A stretch of DNA of 64,000 bases from Cryptomeria japonica (GCF_030272615.1 NC_081414.1:307073664-307137663), one strand, 5' to 3'; shown: positions 32,782 through 45,542, numbered from the stretch's first letter. The notes: generated by a model not told the origin, from the sequence alone. Program-made: numbers and translations.

Positions 32782-35334
32782 ACATATAAATGGTAAATAA
32801 GCTTAGGCTTTTTTTTTTTTTTTTTTTTAATTGCTAATAACAAATGAAGTAAATCTACTGCTAAGCTATTTATCATAACACATCGGAAATATATATGTTT
32901 TATTTTCTTCTTCTGAACTTAGGAAATACTATTTTAGGAATACATTATACTTTTCTGAAATAAATACATTCATTGATTTCTCAATTATTACAGCAACTAA
33001 CTAAACATTCCTTTTTTTTTAATTTAAAAACTAACAACAAATACAAATCATTTTTTTCTGCAATTAAAATGGAAATAGATTCTCAGCTAAAAGAAGAACC
33101 CAGATCTAAATAAAACTGATTTTTTTTCCATATTACGAAAACTATTGCAAGAATTCCAAAAGTAACCCCTTTTTTTTTTAAAACAGAAATAGAAATTTAT
33201 CTAGCTTTTTACACACTAAAGATATTCTACAACATTTCCAGGATGTTTCTTTATTTAACTACAATAACAAATCCCCTGTATATTTTCAAAATTACAATTT
33301 GCCTCTCATTTCAACGAATGAGGGTGTATTTCTCCTATCAAAAAAAACTAATAACTGCAAAAGAAATTAGATTTCTTCAACAATAATCTTCTGCAACCTT
33401 CTACTTTTCCTATTCTTTTCTCCTGACTTTCCTGCATAATAAATCACAAATATGACCATGGAGTGCTCACCTCCTAGCCTAGGCTAACTGGTAACCACCC
33501 CCGAGCTCGGAGAACCAAGCCCTAGACGGGTAACAAACATGCAAACACATAGAAGGCAGGAGCACACAAATTTCAAAACACACTCCCAACTTGGCTACAC
33601 TGCACCACACTTTGGTGATGACCTTTTTAAGGGTGGTAGTGGACCAATACCCTGAGGAGAACTGCAAGTATGGAAAACAAGTAGCCACCTCATGGCATGA
33701 CAAATACGTCAAGAATTTCAACCCCTTATTCCTTATGCCCCCCAAAGGCATTCTAGCCTTATATCCCTCCTTATGACCCCCATTGCACAAACAGGCTATG
33801 CAGCAAGGGTCACACAAAGATCCCTTGTGATCGCTCTCAAACGAGAGTCTCTCACTCGAGGGTTGTCACTGCTACCACCCACAAGATCCTCCTCTCTCCC
33901 AAGAGTGAGAGGTCTTAAGAAAACTCCCAAAACACAGACAAACATAATGCAAAAATACCAAATGAAATTCAAAAAAAAACATTCAAGAACATAGATTTCT
34001 TACACCAACATACTTCCAAACACATGCAAGAAGAAGACATTTTAAAGAATAATGAAACCAACCTTAATCTGCCCAAAGGTATGATGATATTTGAGGAAGA
34101 ACTGCCCAATCCACGGATCTTCTTCTTCTACCCTTAGCCATTTTTTTTTTCTATTCAAATCTTTTCTATTCTATTCAAAAAAAAAATTGTCTCCAAAAAT
34201 GGAGAGTGGGTGATTACCCTCAAATTCTCAAATTCTTGCTTAAGAAGCCCATTCTCTCAGTTCTCACAAGTTTCTAAAACTCCAAAAAGGAAAGTAAGAC
34301 AAAATGGGAAAAAGACTCTCATTCGAAAAGGAAAGTTTACAACTAAGATCAAACTTCTAATTTCAATTTTCGCACAACTCAGAAAAGCCAACTTTTAAAG
34401 TGTCAAAAAGGTCACCTAGGAGTAGAAACTTGCCTAAAATTACCCCTAACCCTTAGGTATACCTTATGGGCTTTAGGAAACCCTATTAAACTACCCCTAG
34501 GTGTTCATTTAACCCATTTTAAACCCCTCTGAAGTTTATTTTCGGGTCAAACATATGTTGACCTCTCCAAAGATTCTTTTCCCAAAGTATTTATGACATC
34601 ACGTTACATTATTTGAAAAAGCTATAGTTGAACACTTTCCCACCAAGAGACAAAAATAAAACATTTAAACTTAAATCCACACGTGTCAAGTGACACAAAT
34701 AAAACATGAAATCGTCTCTTGTGGTTTTTACACATTAAATTTAAATAACACTTAACACATGCAGCATATACTGTTACGAATAAAATACAACACAAACGGG
34801 GTGTTGTCTCTCCAAATAGACAACCCCTAGCTTACGAACATACATAAGTCTAGGTTTGGTTCTCTGTAATTTTCCATGGTCACATGGTAAATTTCCTGCG
34901 CATCTCAATTTACACATTAGTACTTTCAAATATCCACATATAATATAATTCAAAGGAATAACAATACACATCATCACTTGCATACAATTTTCATCTGCAC
35001 AGATTAAATACATCTTTTATCAAGCAATTTCACATAAGCAATTTCATCTCAATTCACATAAACTTAACCATACATCATAGTTCTATTATCATAGTAAAGT
35101 CCTGCAAATTCAATAACGACATCTATCATTGCAATATCGTCCTATCTAACAATCATGCAGTGTTCTATCTCATAAAGCATATAAGTAAATCATCAAAACA
35201 TAGCAATGTTATCCAAATCCTGTAATCATATAAGTTCTAAGTCTCAAAATGCATCAAAATAAAGTATCCATAATAGTCTAAATATAAAATCCACTGAAAT
35301 GTTAGACTGAATTGAGGTGAGGCCTCACAATATT

Positions 35335-36420
35335 ATTGAGAAATTTGATCCTAGAAGTGATGAAGGCATATTTCTTGGTTATTATAATGAAAGCAAAGCA
35401 TATAGATGTTATAACAAGAGATTGCAGAAAATAGTGGAGAGTGCTAATGTCAAAGTAGATGAGCTAAGCAAAAGTCAAATCAGAATTTATGAGAAGGAAC
35501 CGGCAGTGGAAATGATTATATCTAAACCGGTAGCACCTTTATCAGAACAAAGAGTTGAACCAGTTACTCCGGCAACATCAGAGAATTCTACAGTAATTGA
35601 AGAATGGGGAAGAGCAATAGAGAGTCAGAAGACTCCTAGGCATGTGAGATTGAATCATTCTGAAGATCAAATAATTGGGGATAAGAGCAATAGAGTGATG
35701 ACAAGAAGAAGACTGGCAACTAATAAGGTATGTTTAATTTTACAAGTTGAACCCATATCAGTAATTGAGGAATGTAAAGATGAATTTTGGTTAAAAGCTA
35801 TGGAAGAAGAATTAGATCAGATTGAGAAAAATAACACATGGACTTTGGTTCCCCAACCTAAAAATAAAAATGTTATTGGAACTAAATGGGTTTTTGGGAA
35901 TGAGGATGGTCAAGTTATAAGGAATAAGGATAGATTGGTTTGTAAAGGATATTCTCGGAAGGAAGGAATTGATTATGGAGAAACTTTTGCACCTATAGCT
36001 AGGATTGAAGTTGTAAGATTATTTCTTGCCTATGCTGCTTATAAAAACTACAAGGTTTATCAGATGGATGTTAAATGTGCATTTTTGAATGGGGATCTTG
36101 ATAAGGAAGTTTATATTGAGCAACCTGATAGTTTTCCACTATCAGATGATATCCATATGGTTTGAAGGTTAAGGAAATCTTTATATGGATTGAAACAAGC
36201 ACCTAGAGCTTGGTATGCAAGGTTGGATAAATATATTTTGAAGCTTGGTTTTACTAAGGGCAATGTTGATAGTAATTTATATTATAAAATCATTGTTGAT
36301 GATATACTGATTGTTGAAGTATTTGTTGATGACATTATTTTTGGAGGTGAAGATAAATTATACTTAGAATTTTCTAAAAACATGGAGAAATAATTTGAGA
36401 TGTCTATGATTGGTGAGATG
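35335..36420 (+). pseudogene. Copia integrase end and reverse transcriptase of C
   Basis: Resumes after K with IEKFDPRSDEGIFLGYYNES and SKAYRCYNKRLQKIVESANV. After a linker, RT reads [80 protein letters not shown] and catalytic FVDDIIFGG. One frame runs from 35317 to about 36390 with only a TGA at 36163-36165 and a TAA near 36391; a one-base shift follows near 36430. This is the best-preserved RT in the window. Confidence 0.93.
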
Positions 36421-37260
36421 AAATTTTTTCGTAGGTTTGCAAATTACTCAGACTAGCAAAGGTATTTTTATCTGTCAAACTAAGTATGCTAAGGAATTGT
36501 TGAAGAAATTTGGTATGGGAGATTCTAAACCGGTAAGTACACCTATGGTTACAAGTGAGAAATTGACAAGGAAAGATGTTTCTGCACCGATAAATCCTAC
36601 AAGATACAAATATATGATTGGAGGTCTACTTTATTTGACTCAGACTAGGCCTAACATTATAAATGATGTTTGTATTGTTTCAAGATTTCAAAATGATCCT
36701 AGAGAAAATCATGATATTGCGGTGAAAAAGATTTTTAGATACTTGCAAGGTACATCAGAATATGGTTTATGGTATCCTAAGGATGATAACTTCACTTTAT
36801 GTACATATATAGATGTTGATTGGGCTGGAGATGTTGATGAACAGAAAATTACTTCTAGTGGAGCTTTCTTTCTTGGAAAGAAATTGGTTTCATGGATTAG
36901 CAAGAAACAGTCATGTACTTCTTTATCTACTGTTGAAGCTGAGTATGTTGTTGGTGCTACTAATTGTACACAAGTTTTATGGATAAAGAAAATGTTGAAG
37001 GATATAAAGGTGGATTGTGATGCACCAGTAGTTATTCACTGTGATATCTCTACTGCTATTGATATATCAAAGAATCCGGCATTTCACTCAAAGACAAAGA
37101 ACATATCTATCAAGTATAACTTTTTGAAGGAGAAGGTGGAAGCAAATGAAGTTTAACTGTTTTATGTGAACACTAAAGAACAGATTGTAGATATTTTCAT
37201 TAAACCCTTATCCAAGGAATCATTTGAGTACCTGAGAGATAGATTGGGGGTTTCTGCCCC
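36421..37260 (+). pseudogene. Copia RNase H of C
   Basis: Open from 36437 to 37156: YAKELLKKFGMGDSKPVSTP, MIGGLLYLTQTRPNIINDVC, IFRYLQGTSEYGLWYPK, DVDWAGDVDEQKITSSGAFF, LSTVEAEYVVGATNCTQVLW, DISTAIDISKNPAFHSK. After a TAA it ends IFIKPLSKESFEYLRDRLGV. The acidic residues in DWAG and EAEY are kept. Nearly intact as a unit. Confidence 0.92.
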
Positions 37261-37633
37261 TCCGACAGAGACTTGATTGATGCGGTTTAGCATAAGTCTG
37301 GTATGCATTATTAGAGATATTATTCATTCCAGCACTGATGTGGGATGCTACTGCTCAGGGGGAGTAGTCAGCTTTGAGATTCAGAGGCTTATGTTTTTTC
37401 TTTGATATTTCTATCAGATTTCTGGCATTGATGTCAAAGGGGGAGAGATAGTGATGTGAAAAACAAATTCAAAACTTTACAGAGATATTATTCAAAGGGG
37501 GAGAGTCATTGATATTCAAAGCTATATGCAGGAGATTGTTGGTTGTCTTCCACAAGGGGAGACTTGTTTGGCATTTCTTGGTACTTAGATGTTTTTCACA
37601 TCTAGTGTTTCCATCAATGCCAAAGGGGGAGAT
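37261..37633 (+). promoter_or_regulatory. 3' leader of copia C with serial polypurine tracts
   Basis: Tracts near 37356 (CAGGGGGAG), 37436-37448 (AAAGGGGGAGAGA), 37494-37504, 37552-37562, and the LTR-adjacent AAAGGGGGAGAT at 37622-37633. Same arrangement as B. Confidence 0.82.
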
Positions 37634-38834
37634 TGTTGGTCATTTGGTGGAATTTATTATGTATTGCATTGATGTTTTGTCATTGATGTCAATACTAGTT
37701 GTTTGGATGCTTTACCAGCACCCTTCTAGTCCTGATAGGTTGAGTAGTTTTTGGTTGACTTGGATTCGGCATGATCCGGTTGACTCCGGTATAATCTAGT
37801 GATGGAATTGACTTGTTCATAATCCTTATGCTCATATTTGGTTAGTTGATTTTGGTCTATTAATTGGATGCTATCCTTCTTACTCGGAAGATTGACTTCT
37901 GGTTCCAGTGAGGGTTTCATCGGTGGATCTTTTGGCGGAGATCTTTGATGCATTGCATAATTGTTACTGGTGCAGCTTCTGATGGAGTTTCAGGATGTTG
38001 TTGGTGATCATGTTCAAGACTTGGTGTTTGGAGATCATTGCTAAAGCATGTGGACCTATACTTGGTCTTGGTTGATCTAGGTTATGGATCGACATTTATG
38101 TAGCATGTGGATAGGACCTATTGTTGTATTTCTGTGATGTCTTATGTGTGGATATTATTTGTTTTGGTCTAAGATGGACATGGTTTGTAATTATGTAATT
38201 AGTTTATTGTCTGGTAGCCAACCTGATTTTTTATGGTCGAGGGTTTGTATAAATAAGATGTAAGATCTCATTGTAGATCATCATGGTTATTGTAAGAGGT
38301 CATGGTCAAGGAATGTAATGTGCCAATAATGTAATATCATTCAAGTAGAGGAGTTGGTCGATCAATGGAGATCGAATTGGGTTTGTAAGAGGATTTAGTC
38401 CTCTGGTATTGAGCTTAACCAGGATTGTACTTAGGCATAGGGGATGCTATCTTTTACAGTTCAACACTTCTCCAGATTATAGTCTGGATTTGTATGTAGT
38501 CAGTGAGACTCCTTTTGTGATGAGTAGTGTGCTCTAGGTTGTTGGCCTTCTTGCAAGTGTAGTCCCCTTCATTGTAAATTTGTATACTTACTACAAAAGT
38601 ATTATCTGATTGTGGGTAGGCTTCCCACTGTGGTTTTTCCCTTTACCAAGTTTTCCACGTACAAATCTTGGTGTTATGTGGATGGCTTTTATTCTGTGAT
38701 TATTGTTTAGATTTAATTGGATTAACTGCTATTCCAGTATTGTTGTTTTAAAATGCTAAAGCTTCTGGTAATGTTTGACAATTGATTCACCCCCCCCCCC
38801 TCAGTTGTCTTCCAGTTATCTAAACTGTCTAACA
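37634..38834 (+). repeat. 3' LTR of copia C
   Basis: TGTTGGTCATTTGG after the polypurine tract to GTCTAACA before the ATTTC duplication; 1201 bp. Hairpins at 38612-38628 (GTGGG/CCCAC) and 38779-38807 (C-tract). Confidence 0.95.
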
Positions 38835-38839
38835 ATTTC

Positions 38840-39249
38840 AAACTCCAACTACCCAAAACCACCATTTTTTACAAAATGACAACTTTTGCTATGAAAGTTG
38901 CTTAACAACTTTTTGTGGTGCAACTTTGTGATTTATGATCATTGACCTCCAATGACTTCCTAAGACTCTAAACCATTACACATATGTTTAAATAGGTCTA
39001 ATAGGCCTTAATACAATGATAAAATTCCATTGGGAGTAATTTACCAACTCTTGGTATCCCTACGACAACATTGACAAGATTTTGCAACTTTTACAAAATT
39101 GACCCCAAAAGACTCTCTAAGACTCCAAATCACTACAAACACATTTAAAATAGTCCTTTAGACCTTATTTCAATGTTGAAACACTAAAACTGAATCAAAA
39201 CCCAGAATTTGCCTCATGGAGGCATGAAGGGCATTGGATGCCCTGCACA
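38840..39249 (-). repeat. 3' LTR of D, second part (right of copia C)
   Basis: Continues the D LTR after copia C and ends TGCACA. Aligns with about 41309-41719. Directly right of it, the minus strand reads ATGGGGAGTAT, the probable polypurine tract of D. Confidence 0.88.
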
Positions 39250-39515
39250 ATACTCCCCATGGAAATGAAACTTGAGTCCCATGAGTGAGGACCTACAACA
39301 AGATCATATTTGATCTCTACCTTCTTTGATCTCCAATTGTTTCTCTCATTTGGTATACCTTTCTAATGAACTAGGTACTGAAAACATGCATCAACTCTTG
39401 ATCTTGCACCAATATTCTACCTCATCTTCACTCTTGGCCTACCCATTCTCTTGTTGGGGTATTTGGTCCTGTCAAAGGGTAATTTCTATCCTTTCAAATC
39501 TAATATTCTTGATAC

Positions 39516-40487
39516 CTACACTAAGAGAAATATAATAACAACTTTATGGATAAAAAAAATTTGATTATTATACATAAAATCTTTGTTTGGTTTCGCAAAT
39601 CTCCTTGGTGCCTTTTGCCACATGACACCATCTGATGGAGTTATCTGAATTCTTTTATCATCAACTTGATCCCTAGAATTCCTTGCTACTAGTTCACTAC
39701 CAAGCCATCTTTCATTCATAGGACATAGCATTGTCCCATCCATATTTTCATCATACTTCTCCAGCTCACTTGGAGTCTTCTCAAAAACTCTACTTTGGGC
39801 CTTCTATTGGCCTTTCTCAATCAACATCACATATTTTGTTATTAAGGGACACAACACTACCCCCACCATTATCTCAGCTTTCTTCACAAGCCCATCTTTC
39901 CTTTCCATATGCAACTCACTCTTACTTGCTTTATCCTCTTTCTCTTCTACCATTGCATCATTCTACAACACTGTTGTCTTGGCATCTTGAAGCCTTAAAG
40001 TGGATTTTACCTCTATCTCCCCTTCATCGTCTACTTGCAAAAATTATTTCTTACCACACATAAGAACCCTTGCTGCTTCACTTTGTCCTTTTTCAGTTTC
40101 CATCAATGGATTCAATGTAAAAGAAACCCCATCCTTCTCAATTTGATATGTTTTTTGTCTTCCATCATATAGGGCATACCTCTCATATTTCCATGGTATC
40201 CCTAACAACAAATGACATACACTCATAGGTACCACATCACATAGAAGACTATCTCTATAGCCACCAATCTAAAACTCCACAAAAGCTTGCTCCTTAACCA
40301 AAAGAGAATGTTCACCATTCAACCAAGAAATATAATAAGAATTCTCATGAGATAACCTTTCCAAATCCAATTTGTCAACCATCTCTTGTGATACCATATT
40401 ATCCAAACTACCAGAATCTACCATTACATTACATACCTTGCCATTACACTCGCATCTGGTTTTGAAAATTGCCTTCCTTTGTAGCAT
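39516..40487 (-). pseudogene. Protease-like frame of gypsy D
   Basis: Read on the minus strand in one frame with several stops. MLQRKAIFKTRCECNGKVCN leads to VMVDSGSLDNMVSQEMVDKL (aspartic protease D-S-G), then VPMSVCHLLLGIPWKYERYA and DGRQKTYQIEKDGVSFTLN. This matches the protease of chromovirus F (VVIDSGSLDNLVSEEMVNKL). The frame then runs through acidic/basic spacer text to NERWLGSELVARNSRDQVDD and stops near 39516. No RT or integrase motif follows. The bases between this frame and the polypurine tract (39250-39515) show nothing. Confidence 0.82.
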
Positions 40488-40543
40488 TGAAACTTATTCT
40501 ATGCAAAATCCAATCTATCTCCTCCAAGAGATATAATCTATAA

Positions 40544-40555
40544 GCTCTGATACCA
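40544..40555 (-). promoter_or_regulatory. Primer binding site of gypsy D
   Basis: The minus strand reads TGGTATCAGAGC, three bases from the LTR end at 40559. It sits only about 60 bases before the protease-like frame, leaving no room for gag. Confidence 0.92.
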
Positions 40556-40558
40556 CTT

Positions 40559-41719
40559 TGATTCAGAGGAAAGAGTGGACATCAATGATTTTTTATCATG
40601 TTTTAAGATTATGGGTTCTTATTCCTTCAAAGCCTACAAAACCCTTAAGCCTACACAAGGCTAAAACCTTCAGTTTTGGTAACCAACACTCAAAACCCTT
40701 ACCAAAACTTTGATAAAACCTTTAATATTTCTACATGACCTATAAAAAACATTCATGGATTCCAAGAGTAGAGATCTAACCAATTTCTATGATTTCTTTA
40801 ATAAGGTCACCCAATTCTAGTAGGTTTTTGAAACTGATAAAATGGTGATAACTTGCAAACCAGGCCTCATATCTAAAATATAAAACATTTTTTGGATACC
40901 CATTTTGAATTTATAAAACATATGTAAAACAAAGATATGGTTGTTTTGGAACATGTGTCTCAAAATATGGCCGCTACGCTAGAAAAACCTAGTTTCTGGA
41001 CAGGGTGACTGGAAAATTCAACCATTAGACAACTTAAATGAACTTTTCCTTTGACCTGGTAAGAATGAAAAAAAAATTTAATTCAATTATCTTTCAAACA
41101 ATATAAGGATAAACCTCTCATCATGTCTTTATACACCATACCAAACAAAAGAGCAGCAATACAAATCTGAAAAAACTGTGAATGCAAGAGTAGAGATAGA
41201 TTTTATAACTTCAATCAAACCAAATCACATCCAATCGACCCATGGTTGATGGGGAAAAGTTAAATACATGTCTAAAAATCTCCCCCAATAGTTACAAACC
41301 ATATTTCAAATTCCCAACTACCCAAAACCACTCTTTTTTACAAAATGACAACTTTTGCTATGAAAGTTGCTTAACAACTTTTTGTGGTGCAACTTTGTGA
41401 TTTATGATCATTGACCTCCAATGAATTCCTAAGACTCTAAAAAATTACACATATGTTTAAATAGGTATAATATACCTTAATACAATGATAAAGTGACATT
41501 GGGAGTCATTTACCAACTCTTGGTATCTGTACAACAACATTGACAAGATTTTGCAACTTTTACAAAATTGACCCCAAAAGACTCTCTAAGACTCCAAATC
41601 ACTTCAAACACATTTAAAATGGTCCTTTCAACCTTATTACAATGTTGAAACACTTAAAGTGAATCAAAACCCAAAACTTTCCTCATGGAGGCATGAAGGG
41701 CATTGGGTGTCTTGTACCA
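40559..41719 (-). repeat. 5' LTR of gypsy D (intact copy)
   Basis: Plus-strand ends are TGATTCAGAGG and TTGTACCA, followed by CATCT. At about 41306-41312 it carries the uninterrupted version of the site where copia C entered the other LTR, an empty-site control. Confidence 0.92.
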
Positions 41720-41724
41720 CATCT

Positions 41725-43860
41725 TAACACTAGGAAATCCCCTTTACATTTTAGTGAGGTCAACGTGAATGCCCCATGTCAAATATCTTCATTCACAATT
41801 TCAATGCATTCAATAATGTATTCTTAGATCAAGATTTCAATATGTTGGATGATGCCCTGTATTATTTCATAGAGGCATATCCTCCTATTCAAAATCCTAT
41901 TGTACAAACCCTTCTTTTAGATTATTCTTTCTTATAAGATTAGAAATCCGTTAATATTATTTTTTTCTATTCTACCCCTAAAGGCCTAAGATACCAATTA
42001 TTTATGTGATTGTGGCTAATATTTCTCTAAAGAGAGTTAAGTATGATCATGGTTTCTTAATTAAAAGTAATTCTCTAGATCTATTTACAAGATCTACTCA
42101 ATCTAAAAAGTCTTCTTGTCTTGTAAACAAACATAATGGTGATCATTGTACTTCTATACCACCTTCTTAACTAGATCTTCCCCAAGCACCTAAATCTCTA
42201 GTCAAGCAATTAGGGTAATACTATGTTATTGAGCAACTTTTCATTACTCCTACTAAGATCTCACTTTGGGATTTTATTATGACTACTCTAGTTTATCAAG
42301 GTATTCTTAGGGAAGATCTTCAAAACATCCTATTACCTTCTTCATCTAGGTTGATGGATGCACGAATATGTTCATAGATCATATTTTTGTGGATATATTG
42401 AATATTATGTTCTATCTAGATGAACTCCTGCCTCTTAAAGTATGAAATCAAGCAAAACCTTGGATGATAATTGTTTATGCTAATAATGTAGATATTAGGT
42501 GCATTCTCATTGATACCATTTTGACACTCTATTTTTTTAGTCTCAATCTATTTCCCAAAATTAAAATAAATTCAAGTTCTTTTGCTACGTATTCTTTATT
42601 CATTCATGGTTTTGATAACATTGGTGATCAAGATTTGGGCATTATTATTTTGCCTTTAAATATAGGACTAGTTACAATTCTACCCTGATATATGTCATGC
42701 CAAGGCCTTTACCATATAATCTTCTCTTTCATATACCTTAGATTCATGCCTTGGGAACAACCACTTATACCCTTCACAGTTCTTTTATGTTTGTTGCTAA
42801 CAATTAGGTAGTTACAATCAAGTTTGACATTGATGTTTTGCACTTATACAAAATGGTAGTAGTTGGTCATGCATTGGTTACATCTACTTTTTAGAACTAT
42901 ATTCCATCACTATCTTCTACTATGTCAATATCTACTCCTACAATGTCTATTGTAAAATATACTCTTGAGAAGGATGTCCTTAAAGAATATTCTCCTAGAA
43001 AGCAAGATCCTCCTAAGGAAGAAAGTCCTAAGTCTATCCCTACCTCTTCTCCTACATCAAACACATATTTGGGTGATGACTAGGGATCTTTGAATTTTAC
43101 AAAGTCTTATATCAAGGAATACAAAGTAGATCCAATCTATATAAATATTCTTAAAATCTCATTTATGTCTGCTATGAAGGATGATTATGCATCTACAAAG
43201 CTAGGTGATACTTACAATATTGTTTATCTTTAGTATACTAATCCTCTTGCCTCTTGCAAGTTACACTCATGTTATGGGCTAGGATTTGATCTCATTTCTA
43301 AATTCAATTATGGAGGTAAAGGTTGTGGGTGTGATGAACAAATTATTAAAGTCCTTTTAGAAGTAGATCATTTTCACTCTAATATTGGACTTAGATACCA
43401 TCCATCTTCTAAGGAAAAACCATGGTTGAATGTCAACATGATTCTTCTTGAGCCTCTTCCTCTTAAGCTTGTTCATCTTCAATATATTGAAAGTGAATTA
43501 AACTCTAATGAAGTTCCTCTAGATATTTTCTCTTTAGAGGAATACCTAGAAGAATATCTGGGTGTCTATTATGGTCTCCCTTCTTATCACCATAAATGTT
43601 GATTCCCATATTGCTCAAATATTCAAGCATACTTTGGAGAATCTATTATGAGTTTTGATAAGGAAGCTTCTTTATCTTATGATGATAAGAACATGTATGT
43701 GCCACATCCAAAAGACCATAGTAGCCTCCTTCAGGGACATAATTTTTATGTTTTAATACCTCTCCAACCCTCACATGATAAAGTAGATATTATGATATTG
43801 GACCTTAAATGCAAAAGATGTAAGTATTGAATTGATAATCAAAGTAGATAGAAATAATTG
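41725..43860 (+). pseudogene. J: Tat-type gag-protease remnant
   Basis: Decayed sequence with the same order as the Tat element at 2400-3640. It reads YYVIEQLFITPTKISLWDFI and LREDLQNILLPSSS (compare the EQLQKTPAQISILELLK linker there), then IIVYANNVDIRCILIDT and DLGIIILPLNIG (protease region), GTTTYTLHSSFMFVANN (protease tail) and the G-patch-like HSCYGLGFDLISKFNYGGKG near 43265. Many stops and frame changes. No RT follows, so it is truncated. Confidence 0.62.
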
Positions 43861-45542
43861 TTTGATCTAGTGGTCACTATAATAATAATGTTTCTACTAA
43901 TGTAGTTAATTATTGAAGGTAGAATGGATATATTTCTATGAATTTTAGATGGAAAGGGATGATATCACATCATCTGAATAGATGAGAATGCATGTAATGC
44001 TAAAATCCCATTCCAATGTGTTTACATGCATATGAGGATACCTAGTTAAAATGTGGAAATATATTGATTTCGCTAATTAGGAGGTGGTTAGTTAATGTCA
44101 CTCTTTTAATCATGTAACGAGTAGCTAACAAGTGCATTTTTTAACTACATTTTCTATGTGGTCTCTTATGGAGAAATGAACCCTGATCTAGGGCAAAACC
44201 TTCTATGTTTGTTTCTTGATTGTGTTCCTTTTGGATTTATGTCGACTTTAGTCACATATTATGTGTTAGGAGTAGGCATACTCGGTTGATTTGATGAAGG
44301 TTGTTTATGCTTAGTGACAATATGTTTTAGGACATGAAAATGTTATGATGATGTATATTTAAGGACCTATTGGTGGTATTAGGGTTTATGGTTATAATTA
44401 TGAGCTCCTAATGATTTTTGATGTGATGAGGATATAACGATGATATTAGGGTTTATTGCTCATGATTATTAATGACTATATGATGATGTACTATAATTAT
44501 GATGGAGCATGGTGTATTAGAATATGTTTCAAGTGATTCCATTAGAGGATTGATATCATTACTAATTCTATTGTTAGATATGTATATGGATATATATGTT
44601 ATGCAGGTGTTTTATGTTTAGTTGATGCAGGTACCAATCATTGACTCCACCTAGCTTCACAAGTCTAAGCATACCTAAACAATCCCCAATGGTGGTACAT
44701 GGAGATATAATTAAGGCCTAAATTGACCTAGCTCTAGCCATTGTCCCGAATTAGGGCAATAACATTTTTCTTGAGTTTACCTATATAGATTTCCATAAAG
44801 GCAATGTCAATATCCCTAAGTTAGTTAGCTTTGGTTGCATGGTGTTTGATATTTTAATCTTGACAATGTTTATGTGCATTTATGTGTTATATTTTTTATA
44901 ATATTTATGTTGTTAGTAATATCATTTATGGTGTAAATATTTATGATTATTATCATTATTAATATTCTTAATATTATGTACTATAATTTCTTATATAATT
45001 ATTGTTTCAATTGACCCATTGTGTTATTGTGAGCATAATTAATGTGTTAATGCATTTATGGTGATGTGGTAATTAATAAATAATGATTTTTTTACCTATG
45101 TAATTACATATGGGTGGTGGTAAATAATATTTATTGACAATTATTAATTCTTTGGTGGGAGTTGGTTGAGAATGAGAACTAATGAATTTAATGATTTATT
45201 TAATGATCTTGGGTTTTGTATAGTTTTTGGTTATTGGTGGTTGTGTTTCTCGTACAATTTTTTGGGAAGAGAATTATTATTTTTGCTCTTTGGTTTTTGA
45301 GAAAAAGGTCCCTAAAAATTTTTGGGAGGATTTTTTGAGAGGTTGTTTTGAATTTATTTTGGAGAGGGTACTACATTCTTGAGTAGATTTTCGGAGGAGA
45401 TCTTTGGTTGTTGGTTTTACATGAAGGATTGAGGATCAATTGGATTTTTTAATTGCTATAGCTGCTATTTGTGGGAGTGGTTTTGTGCAATCTTCTCCTT
45501 CTTTCTCCTTGTTTTCACAAAATTTGAGGTAGTGTTTATTAC
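43861..45542. other. Unassigned AT-rich DNA left of chromovirus F
   Basis: No domain or LTR pair recognised. Stretches of T-rich and ATG/TAT-rich sequence (44330-45100) look like old noncoding retroelement or intergenic DNA. It ends at ATTAC (45538-45542), the target duplication of F. Confidence 0.4.

Larger units (their letters stand above)
31420..35329 (+). mobile_element. K: 3.9-kb solo-LTR-like insertion in copia C
   Basis: Starts TGTCATGCCC, ends GGCCTCACA, and is flanked by a perfect 5-bp duplication ATATT (31415-31419, 35330-35334) inside copia integrase. TG/CA ends, imperfect terminal inversion and the early GCCC...GGGC hairpin fit a plant gypsy LTR. No gag or pol and no internal LTR pair are seen, so a single giant LTR left by recombination is the simplest reading. 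Frames such as 33479-33817 (minus) show no domain. AT-rich except for a GC-rich island at 32290-32530. Confidence 0.75.
27997..38834 (+). mobile_element. Copia element C, inserted in LTR of D
   Basis: LTRs of 1173 and 1201 bp, perfect ATTTC duplication (27992-27996, 38835-38839), PBS, gag, protease, integrase, RT, RNase H and purine tracts. The other LTR of D, at about 41290-41315, shows the same site without the insert. C itself is split by the 3.9-kb insert K. With K removed it is about 6.9 kb, a normal full copia length. Frames are broken by stops, a 56-bp deletion and frameshifts. Confidence 0.95.
27248..41719 (-). mobile_element. Gypsy element D, RT-less, split by copia C
   Basis: Right LTR 40559-41719 (1161 bp) matches a left LTR made of 27248-27996 plus 38840-39249 (1159 bp once the copia C insert and one target copy are removed). 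The target duplication CATCT is seen at 27243-27247 and 41720-41724. The primer site and protease frame are on the minus strand. The internal region is only about 1.3 kb and lacks gag, RT, RNase H and integrase, so the element is non-autonomous or deleted. Confidence 0.9.

Noticed and set aside
33479-33817. 112-codon minus-strand frame in K, Cys-rich
   Set aside because: No recognised domain or metal-binding spacing, no homologous frame elsewhere in the window, and it lies in an LTR-like insert. Treated as chance.
31420-35329. K as a Helitron or DNA transposon
   Set aside because: A perfect 5-bp duplication and TG/CA ends fit retroviral-type integration. No long terminal inverted repeats or CTRR end hairpin seen.
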